64,000 nucleotides of DNA from Apus apus (lineage: Eukaryota > Chordata > Aves > Apodiformes > Apodidae): the NCBI RefSeq assembly GCF_020740795.1, contig NC_067304.1, positions 3,276,056 through 3,340,055 on the forward strand, given 5' to 3'. The notes below the pieces were generated by a model, which saw only the letters and a program-made list of their open reading frames with translations, made no database searches and had not been told where the DNA came from. The number at the start of each line of letters is the position of its first letter. The first letter of the stretch is position 1. Of this stretch, positions 26,227 to 38,500 are shown piece after piece. The position numbers and the translations under genes are program-made.

Positions 26227-27983
26227 AGCTCACGTGAGTGAGGATTTCCACTTGGTCACCTCCCTCCTTGTGTTAGTATTACTGATTATTTTCCCTTCAG
26301 GTTGTTGAAGGTGTCACCCAGAGCCAGTTCCAGTTACTCTTACTCTCACATGTACCTGGCTGGCTTTGCCTGTACAGGAATATTGGAAATCATCCTAGGC
26401 AGCTCCTTCCCTCTTCAAGGGCTGTACCCCCACTGTGGGCTCCTCTGCAGCACACACCTGAGGGATTTAGAGCTGTTTTTTCTCTCCTCAGAGAATAAAT
26501 CCAGGAATAAAGAATAAAAAGGTACCTTCTTGTTCCCCACATGCACGATACTCAGGACACAAGTGGAAACAGCAAAAGGAATGTAGAGTAAAGGGGATCT
26601 CCCCAGTCCCCAAACTCTAGCCCTCTGGAAGACAAAATAAAACAAATAACCAACCACTGAAGGAAATCAGAGCTACCATTCCAGAATTCCCTTTTTTTTT
26701 TTTTTTAAGGGGTACTAAAAAGTCACCTATTTAAGCCATAAAACATGAAAGCATTTGAAGCCTCTGACATGTCTTTCTCACTCCTTCCCCAGGACCAATT
26801 CAGAAAACATCTATGAAGATGCATCCGTCTTGGACATCTGGGACACTCGTGCTTTCCAAAGCTTTGATCCCAGCTTGGAGTACCAACTTCTGGAAGACCA
26901 GGCCCTGGTGGACTACAAATACATACAAAACACATATCTTTGGTGTTTGGGATTTTTTTTGGTTTACTTTGTTCCCCTCCTACCCCAAGCTAATAACCCA
27001 TGCTGCCTCTGCTGCTAGGGGAAAAAGGAAAGGCTGTGTGGTTAAAACCTTGAATGAAAGGGGTGGCAGCAGCTACAGGAAGGGCTGTAGGCACCTGGAA
27101 CTGCTTTACCAGAGAACTTAGAACAAAGCTGCCAATTAGATAAATGCATTTATAAAGTACATACTTCATAAATTTTAAAAAGAGAGGGATTGAAGACCAA
27201 AAAAACAAGTTTTCTTCCCCTGTCCTCAATAATCAGAGCTGTGATTTAAATTGGGGCTAATTGGGCTATCCTGAGCTGTGATGGAGCCCTAAGTACTCGA
27301 TTTCAAATGCATCAAATACCTTCTCCCCTTGTTCAATGATGTTTGTGATATAAAACTGGGAACAGCAAAGTGAAATAAAATTGGAAGTCACTGCAAAAGC
27401 TGTAGCACTGTTTATTCCTTCTTCTCTATTTGCAAGAGATCCTAAATTTAATCTGACAAGTGAGACATCCTGGGACAGCCACGTATGAAATATTTCATAG
27501 CTGAAGTGCAGCATGATGAGAAGGGAGAATTACTTTATGCCAAAAAAATTTGAAGAATTCACAAGAGTGGGAGGCAGAGAGAGAGAATATGGCCAGATCA
27601 CTTTAGAAAACAAGGCACAGACCAACCGGGGGTCAGCGCATGCTCACCAGCTAAGAAACTGAGCCAGGGAAGCTTTTTTCTTCCAATAAAACCTTGATGT
27701 TTGTTTCTCCTGCACAGTCACAAGCTGGGATGGTGCTGGACACACATACCTGACCACACCCATCTCTTACATCAGTCAACTGCACTAAATTCTGGCACAA
27801 ATTTTCAAGGCAGAAAAAAACAGCAGCAATGAGAACACCTTTAATGAGCCCTTGTAGATTTAATATCTTTGCCACTGGATGCAAAAACCAAACATAAGTA
27901 AGTGTAAGGACTAAATCAATTAACAGCTTTGATGTCCACTCTTGATCAGCTCAATAATCCAAGCTCCTAGTTGTGTTGCAAAG
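26227..27983 (+). other. APOBEC2 3' region, with possible alternative terminal exon
   Basis: Three AATAAA hexamers between about 26494 and 26518 give a likely poly(A) site for an unspliced 3' end. Alternatively, the donor at 26234 could join an acceptor (cttccccag) ending at 26792. The DNA after it is open to 27018 in one frame (beginning TNSENIYEDASVLD) and to 27121 in another, and an AATAAA follows at 27374-27379. No protein family is recognised in either frame. The rest of the interval has no gene. Confidence 0.45.
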
Positions 27984-29307
27984 TTTATTTTTTTTTCCAG
28001 TTCTGTGTTTATATACAGCAATTATCCACCAAAAACAAGTTTATAAAGGATGGTCAACAAACAGAGTAATGATACCAAGCTCTTAAGGACACAAACAGGA
28101 CTTCCAGATCTGCACCAGCAAAGAAACCACAAAGACAGATTAAACCACAGTGCTTAGAACAGAAAACACTCCACCCATTCAGTTCACAGTAAAAACCAAT
28201 CAGGAGCCTTATGTGATACCAAAAACTTCCCAACTGTTACGTCTCATCTTTTAGGTTTATTCAACATATCTGGCATTTTTCCAGCACTTGTTGTTATGGG
28301 AGGGTGGGAAAAAGCAAACATAAAGGAAATGCAAAGGATACAACAGTTACACAGTACTGCAACCAAACTTTCAAAGGTTGTTTACCAACTACCTAATAAA
28401 CTGAAGGCGTTACTGATTTGTTTTTCCTATTGGTGACAACAAACACCAACATACATGGAACTGCTAAACAACGAAACAGAAACACAAAAACCAAAACCTT
28501 ACACTCCAGATTGTAACTTTTTACAACACATCAGCCATTCCCAGGAGTGGATTCTCAGCAAACAGAATTCTGCCAACTGTGTGAATTAATAGGGTATAAA
28601 ATGCACCAACAAGCTGCCTTTACACACCCCCAGCACTTCCCTTTGGAACACAACCTCCCCCTGGAATACAGTCCCAACACACAACAGATATGTTTTTCAG
28701 AAGGACCATGCTCTGGCCTGACAGCAGAATACTGAAGAGCTATTTATTCAAGGTTGACAGCATGATTCTTAGCAAGTACAATCACATAACAAGAAAACAG
28801 TATTTCTGGCCAAAAAAATAGAAATTAAAATTTTAGTCCTGTAACTAAGAGAGTAAGTGAACTGTATGCCAGCTATGAACATTGCAAAACTGAAAAGCAA
28901 AAAAAGTGACAGGGCTCCACAGCTCATCAACAACCCCAACTACAAACCAACACACACCTCAGCAACAGGGAGCTCCAATTTCATTCTGTCCATGAGCTGC
29001 AAGCTCTAAGGAGCAGCTCTAGCGCAGGCAAGTGCTCTATGGAGGACCAGTGACATCTGGTGGCTTCCTGGGACAGTCTGGGCACTCCCACTGGGTTACC
29101 ACAACACTCCTGCCTTCTTTACAGTCTCCTGGATCACCACATTCCAAATTAGCTGCTTTGGAGCATTTATTTTTCTTGGTTGTTGTTAAAAGCCACTGCC
29201 AACACAGCGTGAGCCACGCTCAGACGAAGGATGTGCTCAGCATGCAGTTTCCCCCCTCATCAGTTAACAGGTTTCCACTCCTGAAAGCAAGGGAAATGGG
29301 GCTCTGC
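27984..29307 (-). other. Probable OARD1 3' UTR and poly(A) signal
   Basis: On the minus strand after the OARD1 stop, AATAAA hexamers occur near 29165, at 28743-28748 and at 27984-27989. The last would give a 3' UTR of about 1.3 kb. No coding sequence or recognised repeat is seen. APOBEC2 and OARD1 therefore converge tail to tail with roughly 0.6-1.4 kb between their ends. Confidence 0.45.
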
Positions 29308-31522
29308 TCACAGGGTGTAAACTGTGATCTTTATATCTGTGTCTTCAAACACTTCCTCAAGTATTCCTGAAACTTTATCCCACTCCAGGCGGTCAAGGCC
29401 ACATCCAATCCTGGAAAGCAAGACATCAAAACATCTGTAACAGTCTCTTTTAGAGCGTGTTATAAACACCTAACCCTGCAAGCAGCTAGTGTTCTGTGGC
29501 ACTAACTCAGCTCACCATAAATCAACATAATGCTGTTAAAATAAGGAAACAACCAAGCCTGTGTGTTTTGCTACCATTTAAACGCACTGGAAAATGCAAA
29601 TTTCATTTGCACAAATGAACAGAGTTGATTAGAAGAGAAGTGGATACTGGAACTCTTCTTTCACAGCAGGGAACCATCTCTCAAACATCCTTCTACATAA
29701 AAAACACTGAAGTATTTACATGGCAGTAACTGATTTTCTTACTTGGGCATGGAAATGTCAGTAACTCCATTGTTCAGGCAATGAGCTTTCATGGCTTCTA
29801 AACTCTTCCGCATGTTCTCGTAGGTGGGTTTGTGAGACACTTTCTGCTTCGTGATCTTAAGTACAAACGTGACAGGTCAGTTCTGCCTTGGACACAAATC
29901 ACTACCAACTATTTTCCTTTTTTAAAAAACCCTTGAAACTCCATACCCAGACTTGCTACTAGAAAGGGGAAAAAAACAGTTTCACAGCTTAAAATAGTGT
30001 AACTTAGCAGCTAGTTCTGTCAATTTAAATTTGAATATTCATACACAGAGAGCCTGGATTCTCCTTGACTAGCAAGATTTGAATGGGTAGAATCATATCA
30101 TAGAATGGTTTGGGTTGGAAGGGACCCTAAAGATCATCCAGCTCCAACCCCCTGCATGGGCAGGGACACCTCCCACCAGCCCAGGCTGCTCCAAGCCCCA
30201 TCCAACCTGCCCTTCAACACTGCCAGGGATGGGGCAGCCACAGCTTCCCTGGGCAACCTGGGCCAGAGTCTCACCACCCTCACAATAAAGTATTTCTTCC
30301 TAATGTCCAACCTAAATCTCCCCTCTTCATTTTAATCCCTCACCTCTTGTCCTCCTACTAGAAGCTGTTGGTCAAAGCCCCTCCCCAGCTTTCCTGGAGC
30401 CCCTTCAGGCACTGCAAGCTGCTCTAAGATCCCCTTGGAGCCTTCTCTTCTCCAGGCTGAACACCCCCAGCTCTCTCAGCCTGTCACACCTATCTCACAC
30501 CATCTATTTAGAAGAAACTCAAAACCACAACTAAAGCTTTCATCATCATATCTAACAGAGTTTAGTCACAGGGAAGTGTCTGAGTAATGTCCTGCTCTTA
30601 CCAGGTAGTAAATGTATCGGTCCTCTCTTTGGAGAACTGCCACCTCCCCAGTCTTTTTTTCTGAAGTGAAGAAATGAAGAAGGTCCTTTAACAACAGTTA
30701 CACCCCACTACACAATCCCCACTACACCCCAAGTAGCCTGGAAACCCTTACTGCTGGAAATCAAGGTTTTCAGCTCCTGCACGTCCACCCCACGTGTATC
30801 ACTCACGTTGATCCAACAGCTCTTGAACGCCTCCAAACTTTTTCTTAAAAAGAACAGCAATGCCTGCCCCCATGCGACAGTCCTCGCTGATGCAATGAGC
30901 CAAGGCATCCGTCTGGGGGCATGAGAAAAGGTCCCCCTTGACACACTTGATCTGGAAAGCAACACAAACAGGAGGGTAAACAAAAACAAGCTAAGAGTGC
31001 AGACTCAGAGAGCAGGATACTCAGATAAGAGGGAACCAGACAAGGTCCCACAGTAAAGAGTTTAAGGTGCAGTTCACATGTAAATGAGTTGGCATGAATG
31101 ACAAACCTAGCACACAGATAACTGTATTTTCTACAAGATCAGTTACAAGCATCACATGCCAGCTTAGCAGTTAATTTTACAAAATCAATGCTTAAAAAGG
31201 GTGATTCCTCTAACAGTACAGCTGGATTAGCATCCATCTTCAGCACACAATCAGTGTCAGTGCTGGATAACCCCAGACACTTTGTTAAGTAGATAAGCTT
31301 TGTGCTGTTGTACAGTATCTGCAACACTAACATAAGCAGAAAAAGGACAAGGGATTTAGCAGTATCAGCCACTTTCCTCTGAAAAGGTACATGGTACAGC
31401 CAGCTGCCATGCTACTGGGGGGACAGGAAGGACTTTTTACAGATACACATCCCAGCAGCAGCCCACGTAACACATTTGCTACGCACTCGCTCCTCCTGAT
31501 CCTTGGAGAAGTGGGTGGCCAT
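29308..31522 (-). CDS. OARD1: OARD1 (TARG1), terminal ADP-ribose glutamate glycohydrolase
   Basis: Five coding exons on the minus strand: 31522-31487, 30951-30807, 30660-30602, 29855-29743 and 29410-29308, all with GT-AG junctions and matching phases, giving 151 residues (human 152). The product is a single macrodomain enzyme that removes mono-ADP-ribose and whole poly-ADP-ribose chains from glutamate or aspartate and also hydrolyses O-acetyl-ADP-ribose. It acts in the nucleus in DNA-damage responses. Visible landmarks are [26 protein letters not shown] in the ligand-binding loop, and both catalytic residues: Lys83 (in LITK, human Lys84) and Asp124 (in GCGLD, human Asp125). The start is an ATG in a cc-ATGG context. 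An acceptor just upstream (about 31555-31562) shows that a non-coding first exon lies in the CpG island shared with NFYA. A CR1 copy lies in the intron between exons 3 and 4. Confidence 0.97.
30089..30488 (-). mobile_element. CR1 LINE, 5'-truncated, antisense to plus strand
   Basis: Reverse-strand CR1 3' end of about 400 bp. It starts on the plus strand with the degenerate tail octamers (atcatagaatggtttgggtt) and ends at the ctctctcagc block that marks the usual truncation zone. It lies within the OARD1 intron between exons 3 and 4, in the same orientation as the gene. Confidence 0.93.
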
Positions 31523-31699
31523 GGTAACGTGGGCTACGTTGAAGATTCCTGCAGCTGGAAAGATGACAGAGAGAAAAACAGAGTTATTAGGAACGCCAAA
31601 AGCAGGCAATAAGCTGAGGTGCCAGAAGGTGCAAGGCTAAATCTACTTTATCTATGGGACAGCTGGGACAATCAAGACACCTCTTGAAAAGAGCAAAGG

Positions 31700-33200
31700 A
31701 GGGCGGCTGTGCCCCTGAGCAGCGCGGTGCGAGCTTCCCAGCTGCTGCCCCACCGCCCACGGGGTGCACGGAGGCCCCAGGTCACCACACAACCGGCACC
31801 CACAGGCCTCCAATCCTCCTCCACGTCACCCCTGCCCCTTCAGGAAACCCTTCAGCAGGCCACACCCGCGGGCACGGTGTGCAGAGCGATCCCGCGGCCC
31901 GAGGCCCGAGCCGCGAAGAGCCTCCCCAGCGCTCCCCACATCGCCCCGGCCCGTCCCCGCCCCGCGGCCTCACACAAAATGGCCGCCGCCGCCCGCCCGC
32001 CGCTCTAGGCAGGCGGGAGGACCGCCCCCTCTATGATACTCGCCCAGAACATTCCGCCGGCCGCCCCGGCGCATGCGCAAGATGCGGGGAGGGGCGGAGC
32101 CAGGAGGGAGAAGGGGTGGGGTCTCACCCGGCGCATGCGCACCGCCGGCCTCCGCGGGGCCCAGCGGCGCGCGCCCCGCCCGGCGCGCAGGCGCAGTAGC
32201 CGCAGGCGGGTGGGCGGGGCTTGGCGGCGAGGGCCGGGAGGCGGGGCAATCCGGGGCGGGCGCGGTTGTGCGCATGCGCGGGCTCTGCCCCCCCCCTACT
32301 CCTCCCCCTCCCCCCCGGCTTTGTTCGGGGTTGGGCGCCATTTTGCGCGGCGGGCGAGCGGCGGCGCTGATTGGGCTGCGGGCGCCGGTGGCGGAGCCAA
32401 TCAGCGCGGGGGCCGAACCGGGGCAGCGCGGCTCGGTGAGCGCGAGCAGCCAATATGGAGCCCGCGAGCGCCGGGATTGGCGGGGCCCGGCGGCCAGTCA
32501 GGAGGAGGCCGCTGGCGGGGCCGGGCCGGGGCAGGCGGGGGCCGGGGCCTGGAGCCTCCGGGAGGGGGGGGTTACCGGGAGGCGAGGGGCTGGGGGCCGC
32601 GGGCGGAGCGGGCCCGGCCCCGCGGCGGGCGGAGCGGTGCGGGTGGTGCGGGCGCTGGGTTGAGCTGAGCGCGGCGGCGGGGAAGGAGCCGGCGCGGCCT
32701 GGGCCGTTAAGGGGAGGTGCGCGGCGGGGCCGGCCTCCCGTGGCGGGGCCGGGCCGGGCCCGTGCGGGGCTGCTGGGACGGGCGGGCCGGGCCCCGCCCT
32801 CCGCCGGCCGCGGGGGGAGCGGAGCGGCCGGGCCTTCCCGCCACCGTTCCCGCCAGCCCTGCTGGGCCGCGGGCAGCTCGGGCCGCCCCTCCGCCTGCTC
32901 CCCCTCCTCCTCCCCGCCAAGCCCGGGGGAGCTGGGTTGAAGCCGCCGAGCGGGAGCTGAGGGCCGGGCGCTGCCCCCCTCGCCCGCCGGTGCTCGCTCC
33001 TCCGCCGCTGCCTCCCCCGGCCGCACCTGGGCGCCGAATGTCGGCAGCCGCGTGCTCCTGTGGCGGGGGAGAGCCCCCGGTTTGGCGGGGGGCAGCGGCC
33101 TCGGGGCTGCTTTGGTTTTAACCCCCCGTGAGCTGCAGGGCGTTGCCTCGTCCGCCTGGGCCCGCTGAGAGAGCCTGCAGGTCTGAGGCTCTGCAATAAA
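31700..33200. promoter_or_regulatory. CpG island, bidirectional OARD1/NFYA promoter
   Basis: A GC- and CpG-dense island separates the divergent genes OARD1 (minus) and NFYA (plus). It contains three perfect NRF1 palindromes GCGCATGCGC (32069-32078, 32131-32140, 32270-32279), YY1-like words (aaaatggccgcc near 31977, gcgccattttg near 32335) and four CCAAT boxes in alternating orientation: ATTGG 32370-32374, CCAAT 32397-32401, CCAAT 32450-32454, ATTGG 32476-32480. There is no TATA box. The core is best placed at about 32040-32500. The exact starts and the donor of NFYA exon 1 are not clear. The very long open frames through this island come from its GC content. Confidence 0.85.
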
Positions 33201-35503
33201 ATACAAACGTCCCTGGGTGAGCTCCCTGGCTTAGGTGTTTGGTAAGGCAGCTAAATCTGGGCGCCACGTTTCGTTCTGCCTAACAGTAGGAGATAAGGTT
33301 GTGGCCTGTCCCTGCTTTTCTTTAGTTAAACCCTGTCTGTGGCTTGTCTGGGTGTCTGTCCCCAGCTGGCGGCCTTGGAGGACATCAGTGAGACCGGGGG
33401 ATTGACAGGGGCTGCCCCAGAAACCTCTGCTGGTTTGGTAATGTCAGTTCAGGATGTGTTTAAAAACGATGCTTTCTAAGTTAGCTCAGGTCTTAGCACA
33501 GTTTATCACGCTGGTTTGTTCTTAGTGTAGCTTGTTTGCTGAGGGAACTGTTGTTGCTGGAGCTTCTATAGCCTCGTATGTAAATGTGTGTGTATGCATA
33601 TGTGAACATGAGCAGATTGGGCTGGAACACAAAGTCATTTTCAGTGCAGTCAAGGACCTAGTGAGGAGGAGCCCGGTGGTGAGATCAGCTGTGGGAGGAG
33701 CCCACCATGAAGCAGATCATTGATCTGGAGCGTTTAACTTTGATACAGTGAGGCTGGTGCTGTGTTTTAATGAGGGGAATGAAACAATCCCTTGGAGGGC
33801 TATGACCCAGCTTGTGTAAGATCTGTTTGTACCTTTACCTAGCCACAGCTGGTGCAGAGAGTTAGGATTACAGTGCTGCTAATATTTTAAGTGAACAAGA
33901 CAGGAGCTTGGTTTAGAGTGTGTGTGAAGAAGCAGTCCCAAGTAGAGGTGTTCCTGGGTTTGATTAGTGGTGGTGGTAAGGAAACCAGAGAACTTTTGGC
34001 AAAGGCAGTTTCCTGGCATCCTGTGCTTGCTTTTGGAATACTGCCCTGGAGAATGAAATGTGGGAGCTGTTTTCTGGCAGGCCCACAGGCATTCAGGGCA
34101 GAAATTAAGTACACAGTGCAAAATTGAGATGAGAACCTTGGTAGGCAGCTTCATCTTCAGAAAGAATATTCTTCTCTCATTCTGTCAGGCTATGAAAAGC
34201 TGTTACTAAATGGGCCAAGGATAGAGTTAAAATTGCAGTAAATTGTCGTGCCTTTCAGTACTGTGACTGAGATGATGATCTCCAGGGCTAGTGTCATTAC
34301 ATCCTTATTCTGAACAAAAGATCTGATGGGGACTGAGAAGGTTCTTACATTATTATGGCTGAGTATTATGCCCCCTGTAACGAGCACAATTCTGGTCTGT
34401 CATGATACGTACTGGTTAATCAGTTATTTTGGTAGGTAAAGGGACATTTGGTGTTAGTGTGCAAGAAAACAAAATGTAAAATCATCATGGGTTGTTCTTA
34501 GGTCACAGTGAGGAGTAAGTTGATGAAAAGATGAAGTGTTCTTCACATAAATGCAAGACACTGAAGTACAAAGGATGTTTTAAAGCTAAAGAGCAGGAAT
34601 TCTGAGAGGTGTCATTAGAGTAGTAACCACAGCAACTGAGGCAGTTGAAGTTGAGTCTCAATTTTGTATGCATGCCTTTGAAAACTGAAGGGGCATTTTT
34701 TTCTTTGTTCCTTTAGACTTGAGGGCTGAAGTTCTAGGCTCCTTTTTCACTAATGTAGCAGGTACTTGTCCAGTAATAGCATAAATCAAATACCTCATTC
34801 AAAGTAACAGTAATAACTCTTTTGTTGTTGATCAACTGACAGGTGAGGGGGAAGGGGGCAATGGAACTGAGTGTTTTATTTAAACAGTGTGTTCTTCATA
34901 TGTGTAGGCAAGGGTCCAAGAAATGAGAGGCAGTAAAAGGATGGAAGCAGTGAGAAGTCTGCTGGCTATTTTCAAAAATATGAAGGTAGGAAGAGAAGAA
35001 AGAGGTATGAGGAGGGAGTGCTGAGTAGTTGGGGAAGGAGGGAGAGTTTCACTCGTCTTTGTTGAATTGTTGAAATGTAGTTTGGTTTTACAGCTAAACT
35101 TTGTATTTTGTGAGGGTTTTTAGCTGTAACACCCCTCTCCTCCACCCATGCGCAGTGTAGGCAACTGTCTGTAGCCCAGAATATGCAGACTTGAGGGATA
35201 AAACAGGAAGACATCAGGTTCATAGCTGCTGTTGATTCACTGAAGATAATGATGGGATTGAGATGCTTTTTGCTTCTCAGTCCAGTTCTGTGCTCTTGAA
35301 ATTGCAATTCTAGTTTAGTTACTCAATGAAAGTAAGGTGAAAGTACCAAAGAGGTAGGTCCTTGATTAAGCAGCAGCTCTTCCTTTGTGATTCTGACCTC
35401 AGTGTGAGCAGAGGGTTTACTTTTCAGCTTTTCAGCTGTTAGATCATACTCATCTTAAAACCTTGGGACAATAATCACATGCTTTTTTAACTTGTCTTGC
35501 CAG
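33201..35503 (+). other. NFYA intron 1
   Basis: Sequence between the CpG island and the acceptor cttgtcttgccag (ending 35503). It becomes AT-rich quickly and shows no exon, repeat or RNA gene that I recognise. A donor-like ggtgagc near 33212 is one candidate for the end of the non-coding first exon. Confidence 0.55.
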
Positions 35504-35549
35504 ATCCACAGCCTGAGGTGTGCCTTTTCTGTGCTGGAGCTGAAGCACT

Positions 35550-38500
35550 ATGGAGCAGTACACAGCAAACAGTAACAGCTCCACGGAGCAGATCGTGGTG
35601 CAGGCTGGGCAGATTCAGCAGCAGGTATGGAAAGTGGCAACGGGTGAGCTGGTCTTGGCAGTGCTGAGTTACAAATGTTTGTGCTTCTCAGAGTCACAGA
35701 ACCAGCAGAGTGCTTCATTATAGTGTCAGGATATGTGTTTACCAGATTTCTGTCACCTCGTCAGTGATCTGACTTGACTTGAAGTCAGAGTAAATATGTG
35801 TGGGTGTGTTTTTAAAAAAAAAAAAAAACAACAAACAACAACTTATAAAATTAAGTTACTAAAATTTTCAAATTTCAATGTAATAGGGAGTTTGCAAACT
35901 GTTAGTGACGTGAGGGAAAGTCGCAAATCCTCTCTGAAAGTGGAGGAAACAAAATATTAGTATCAAGTCAGTTGTCCACAAGGAGCAATGTGGATTCCTC
36001 CCACAATTGAAATAGGTTTTGTTAAAGCCCACAGAGGCTTCCTCCAGCTTTTTCAAAATTAATATTTATTGAGATCCTTTGGTTTAGAGCTCCAGGTGGA
36101 TCAAAACACAGTGCAGGAATTGCAACAAAACATGTGGCTTTGGATTAATTCATCCATTCCAGAAGGAAGTTTCTAGTTCATGTTAAAATATGCAGCTGAG
36201 AAGGGTGGGGGGGAGGGTTTAAGGGCTTAGAGATTTTACTGGTGTTCAGCCTCAGCCATTCAGAAACAGGAATGCATTGTCAGATGAGCTGTGCTGGTGC
36301 TCAAGTTTAGTGCATCTTAGGTTTGTTTAGTTCAAGGCAAGAGGAGTTTCTTAGTTTGTCATGCAAATGGATGATCCACTGGATGATGTTTTCACTGAGA
36401 TAGTCATAGGATGGTGACGGTTGGAAGGAGCCTTGCAGGTCATCAAATTCCAACCTCCCTGCTATGAGCAGGCTGCACAAGCCCCATCCAACCTGCCCTT
36501 CAACACCTCCAGGGATGGGGCAGCCACAACCTCCCTGGGCAACCTGGGCCAGCCCCTTACTGTCCTCGTGGTGAAGAATTTCTTCCTGATCTCTAACTTA
36601 AATCTCCCCTCTTGAAGTTTAAAACCATTCCTCATTCTATCACTGCCTTCTCTGGTGAAAAGCCCCTCCCCAGCTTTCCTGGAGCCCCTTCAGGGACTGG
36701 AAGGTGCTCTAAGGTCTCCCTGGAGATTTACTTTGCTTTGTTATCAGCCTGTTGGAGTGTTTGATAGTGGGAACCAGCTTCTTCCGTTGAGTTTAGCTGA
36801 AGTTGACTTTTTTCAGTCAGGACAAGGTTGTACTTGAGGTTAAAAAGTTACATATAAAGAACTATAATAAATGCCTTTCTCCAGTTTAATTTTTAGTATG
36901 TGCTCTTAAAGCCTGCATTGTATTTGACATGAAATGTTTTTCCAAAAGAAGTTTTTTCAACAGGCCTTTTGTAGTACAGCTTTAGGAGAGAGATGTCCTT
37001 CATCTCCCAAATGCTAACACAGTTAACACAGATTATTTTGGTACTCTTACTAAAGAGGCTAAAGATAGAAAAGACTTTTAGATTTATCTGCTCTTGCAAC
37101 CTCTCAAGATTGTCATTCAAGGTCAGTGGTAGGAAGACACAGATGCAGGGGTGACACAGATGAAGCTTAGGCTGTAGTCATCTCTGCAGAAAGGAATTTA
37201 TGGCCTTTATTGTAGCTAACAAGTCTGACAATCTCAACCCCTTTACAGTAAGAAACCCTGGGCAGTGAAAAGAAACACTGAGCAGAAAGGCAGCAGGCTA
37301 AAACACTGAAGCTGAGATTTTAAATTGTGTAAAATAATCTCTGATGTTCTTTGGAAGTGGTTTTGGTTGGGATATTGAAGCCTCACGGTACCACTCCCAG
37401 TTGTGTTCATGTTCCTTTCCTAGGTTTGCTAACTGTATTCACATTCCTTTTGTTCCAAGGGCAGTGTGTATGAATTTTAAATTCACCCTCTTCCAGCAAA
37501 GTGTCATTGTCTCTTGTCAGAGCTGTGCATTCCCATGTTTCAAGCTATTCCTGTTCCTATTCCCAGCAGCAGGGTGGTGTCACTGCTGTGCAGCTGCAGA
37601 CTGAGGCCCAGGTGGCATCCGCCTCAGGCCAGCAAGTCCAGACCCTCCAGGTAGTGGTGATCTCTCTAATTGTGTTTGTGAGCACTGCATGACTCTCACC
37701 ATTGCCACATATCTAATGCTGTGTTTCTTCCAGGGTTTGAAATAGGGAGAGGTTTTTTTTAGAAGTAGTACCTCTGCTTTAGGTTGGATGTTGGGTTTTC
37801 CATGGAGACCATGGGATTATATTGGATCTCAGGCACAGGCCAGAAATCCTTATTCATCCATGAGTTCCTGCTGCTGTAATTCTGAAAGCAAATAGTGGTT
37901 GAAATGGCATTTAAAAGGAAAAAAAAAAATCACCAGGATGAGAAAGTAACAGTCAAGAGATACAATCCAAAGATTTCCTGTAGTTTCAAGGAGACAGAGA
38001 TTTCTGACATCAACTGTGTGTACTTTTGTGTCTTCACTACTTGAAAGGAAGGGAGCTGGTGAGTGACCCGTGAGCTTGAAGAACAAAATCTGATTCAAAA
38101 GGGCACCTGGGGACAGTACTGGCCTCCCTGGGACTGAGAGATCCAATTTCTTATTTCCATGAGAATAACACAGGGCAACCCAGGAGGTCTGTGTCCTAGT
38201 AGTAAAAGCATCACAAATTGGAAAGAAGTGCAAGGTTGTTTCAAACCCTGATTTGTTTCAATGCAGAGTATTTTCTGTCTTGCAAATTTCATTTCATTAG
38301 CTCACATAGGATGCTTTTAATGGTGTAAATAAACTCTGGGAAGCTGTAGCAGTTCAGTAGTGCATTGTTCACTCAGTGTTTTGGTTTTGTTTGGTTTTTA
38401 AGTCTTCAGAGAAGGAGAGTTCCAAAAGGCTAGAATGGTCTTGCCAGGTGTAAAGTTGAACACAGCATTTTTTATGTTCAGAGTTAAAATATGAAAAGCT

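Noticed and set aside
32124-33206. Minus-strand open frame of 360 codons and several plus-strand frames over the CpG island
   Set aside because: Proline-, arginine- and alanine-rich composition caused by GC richness and few stop codons. No splice context or family match.
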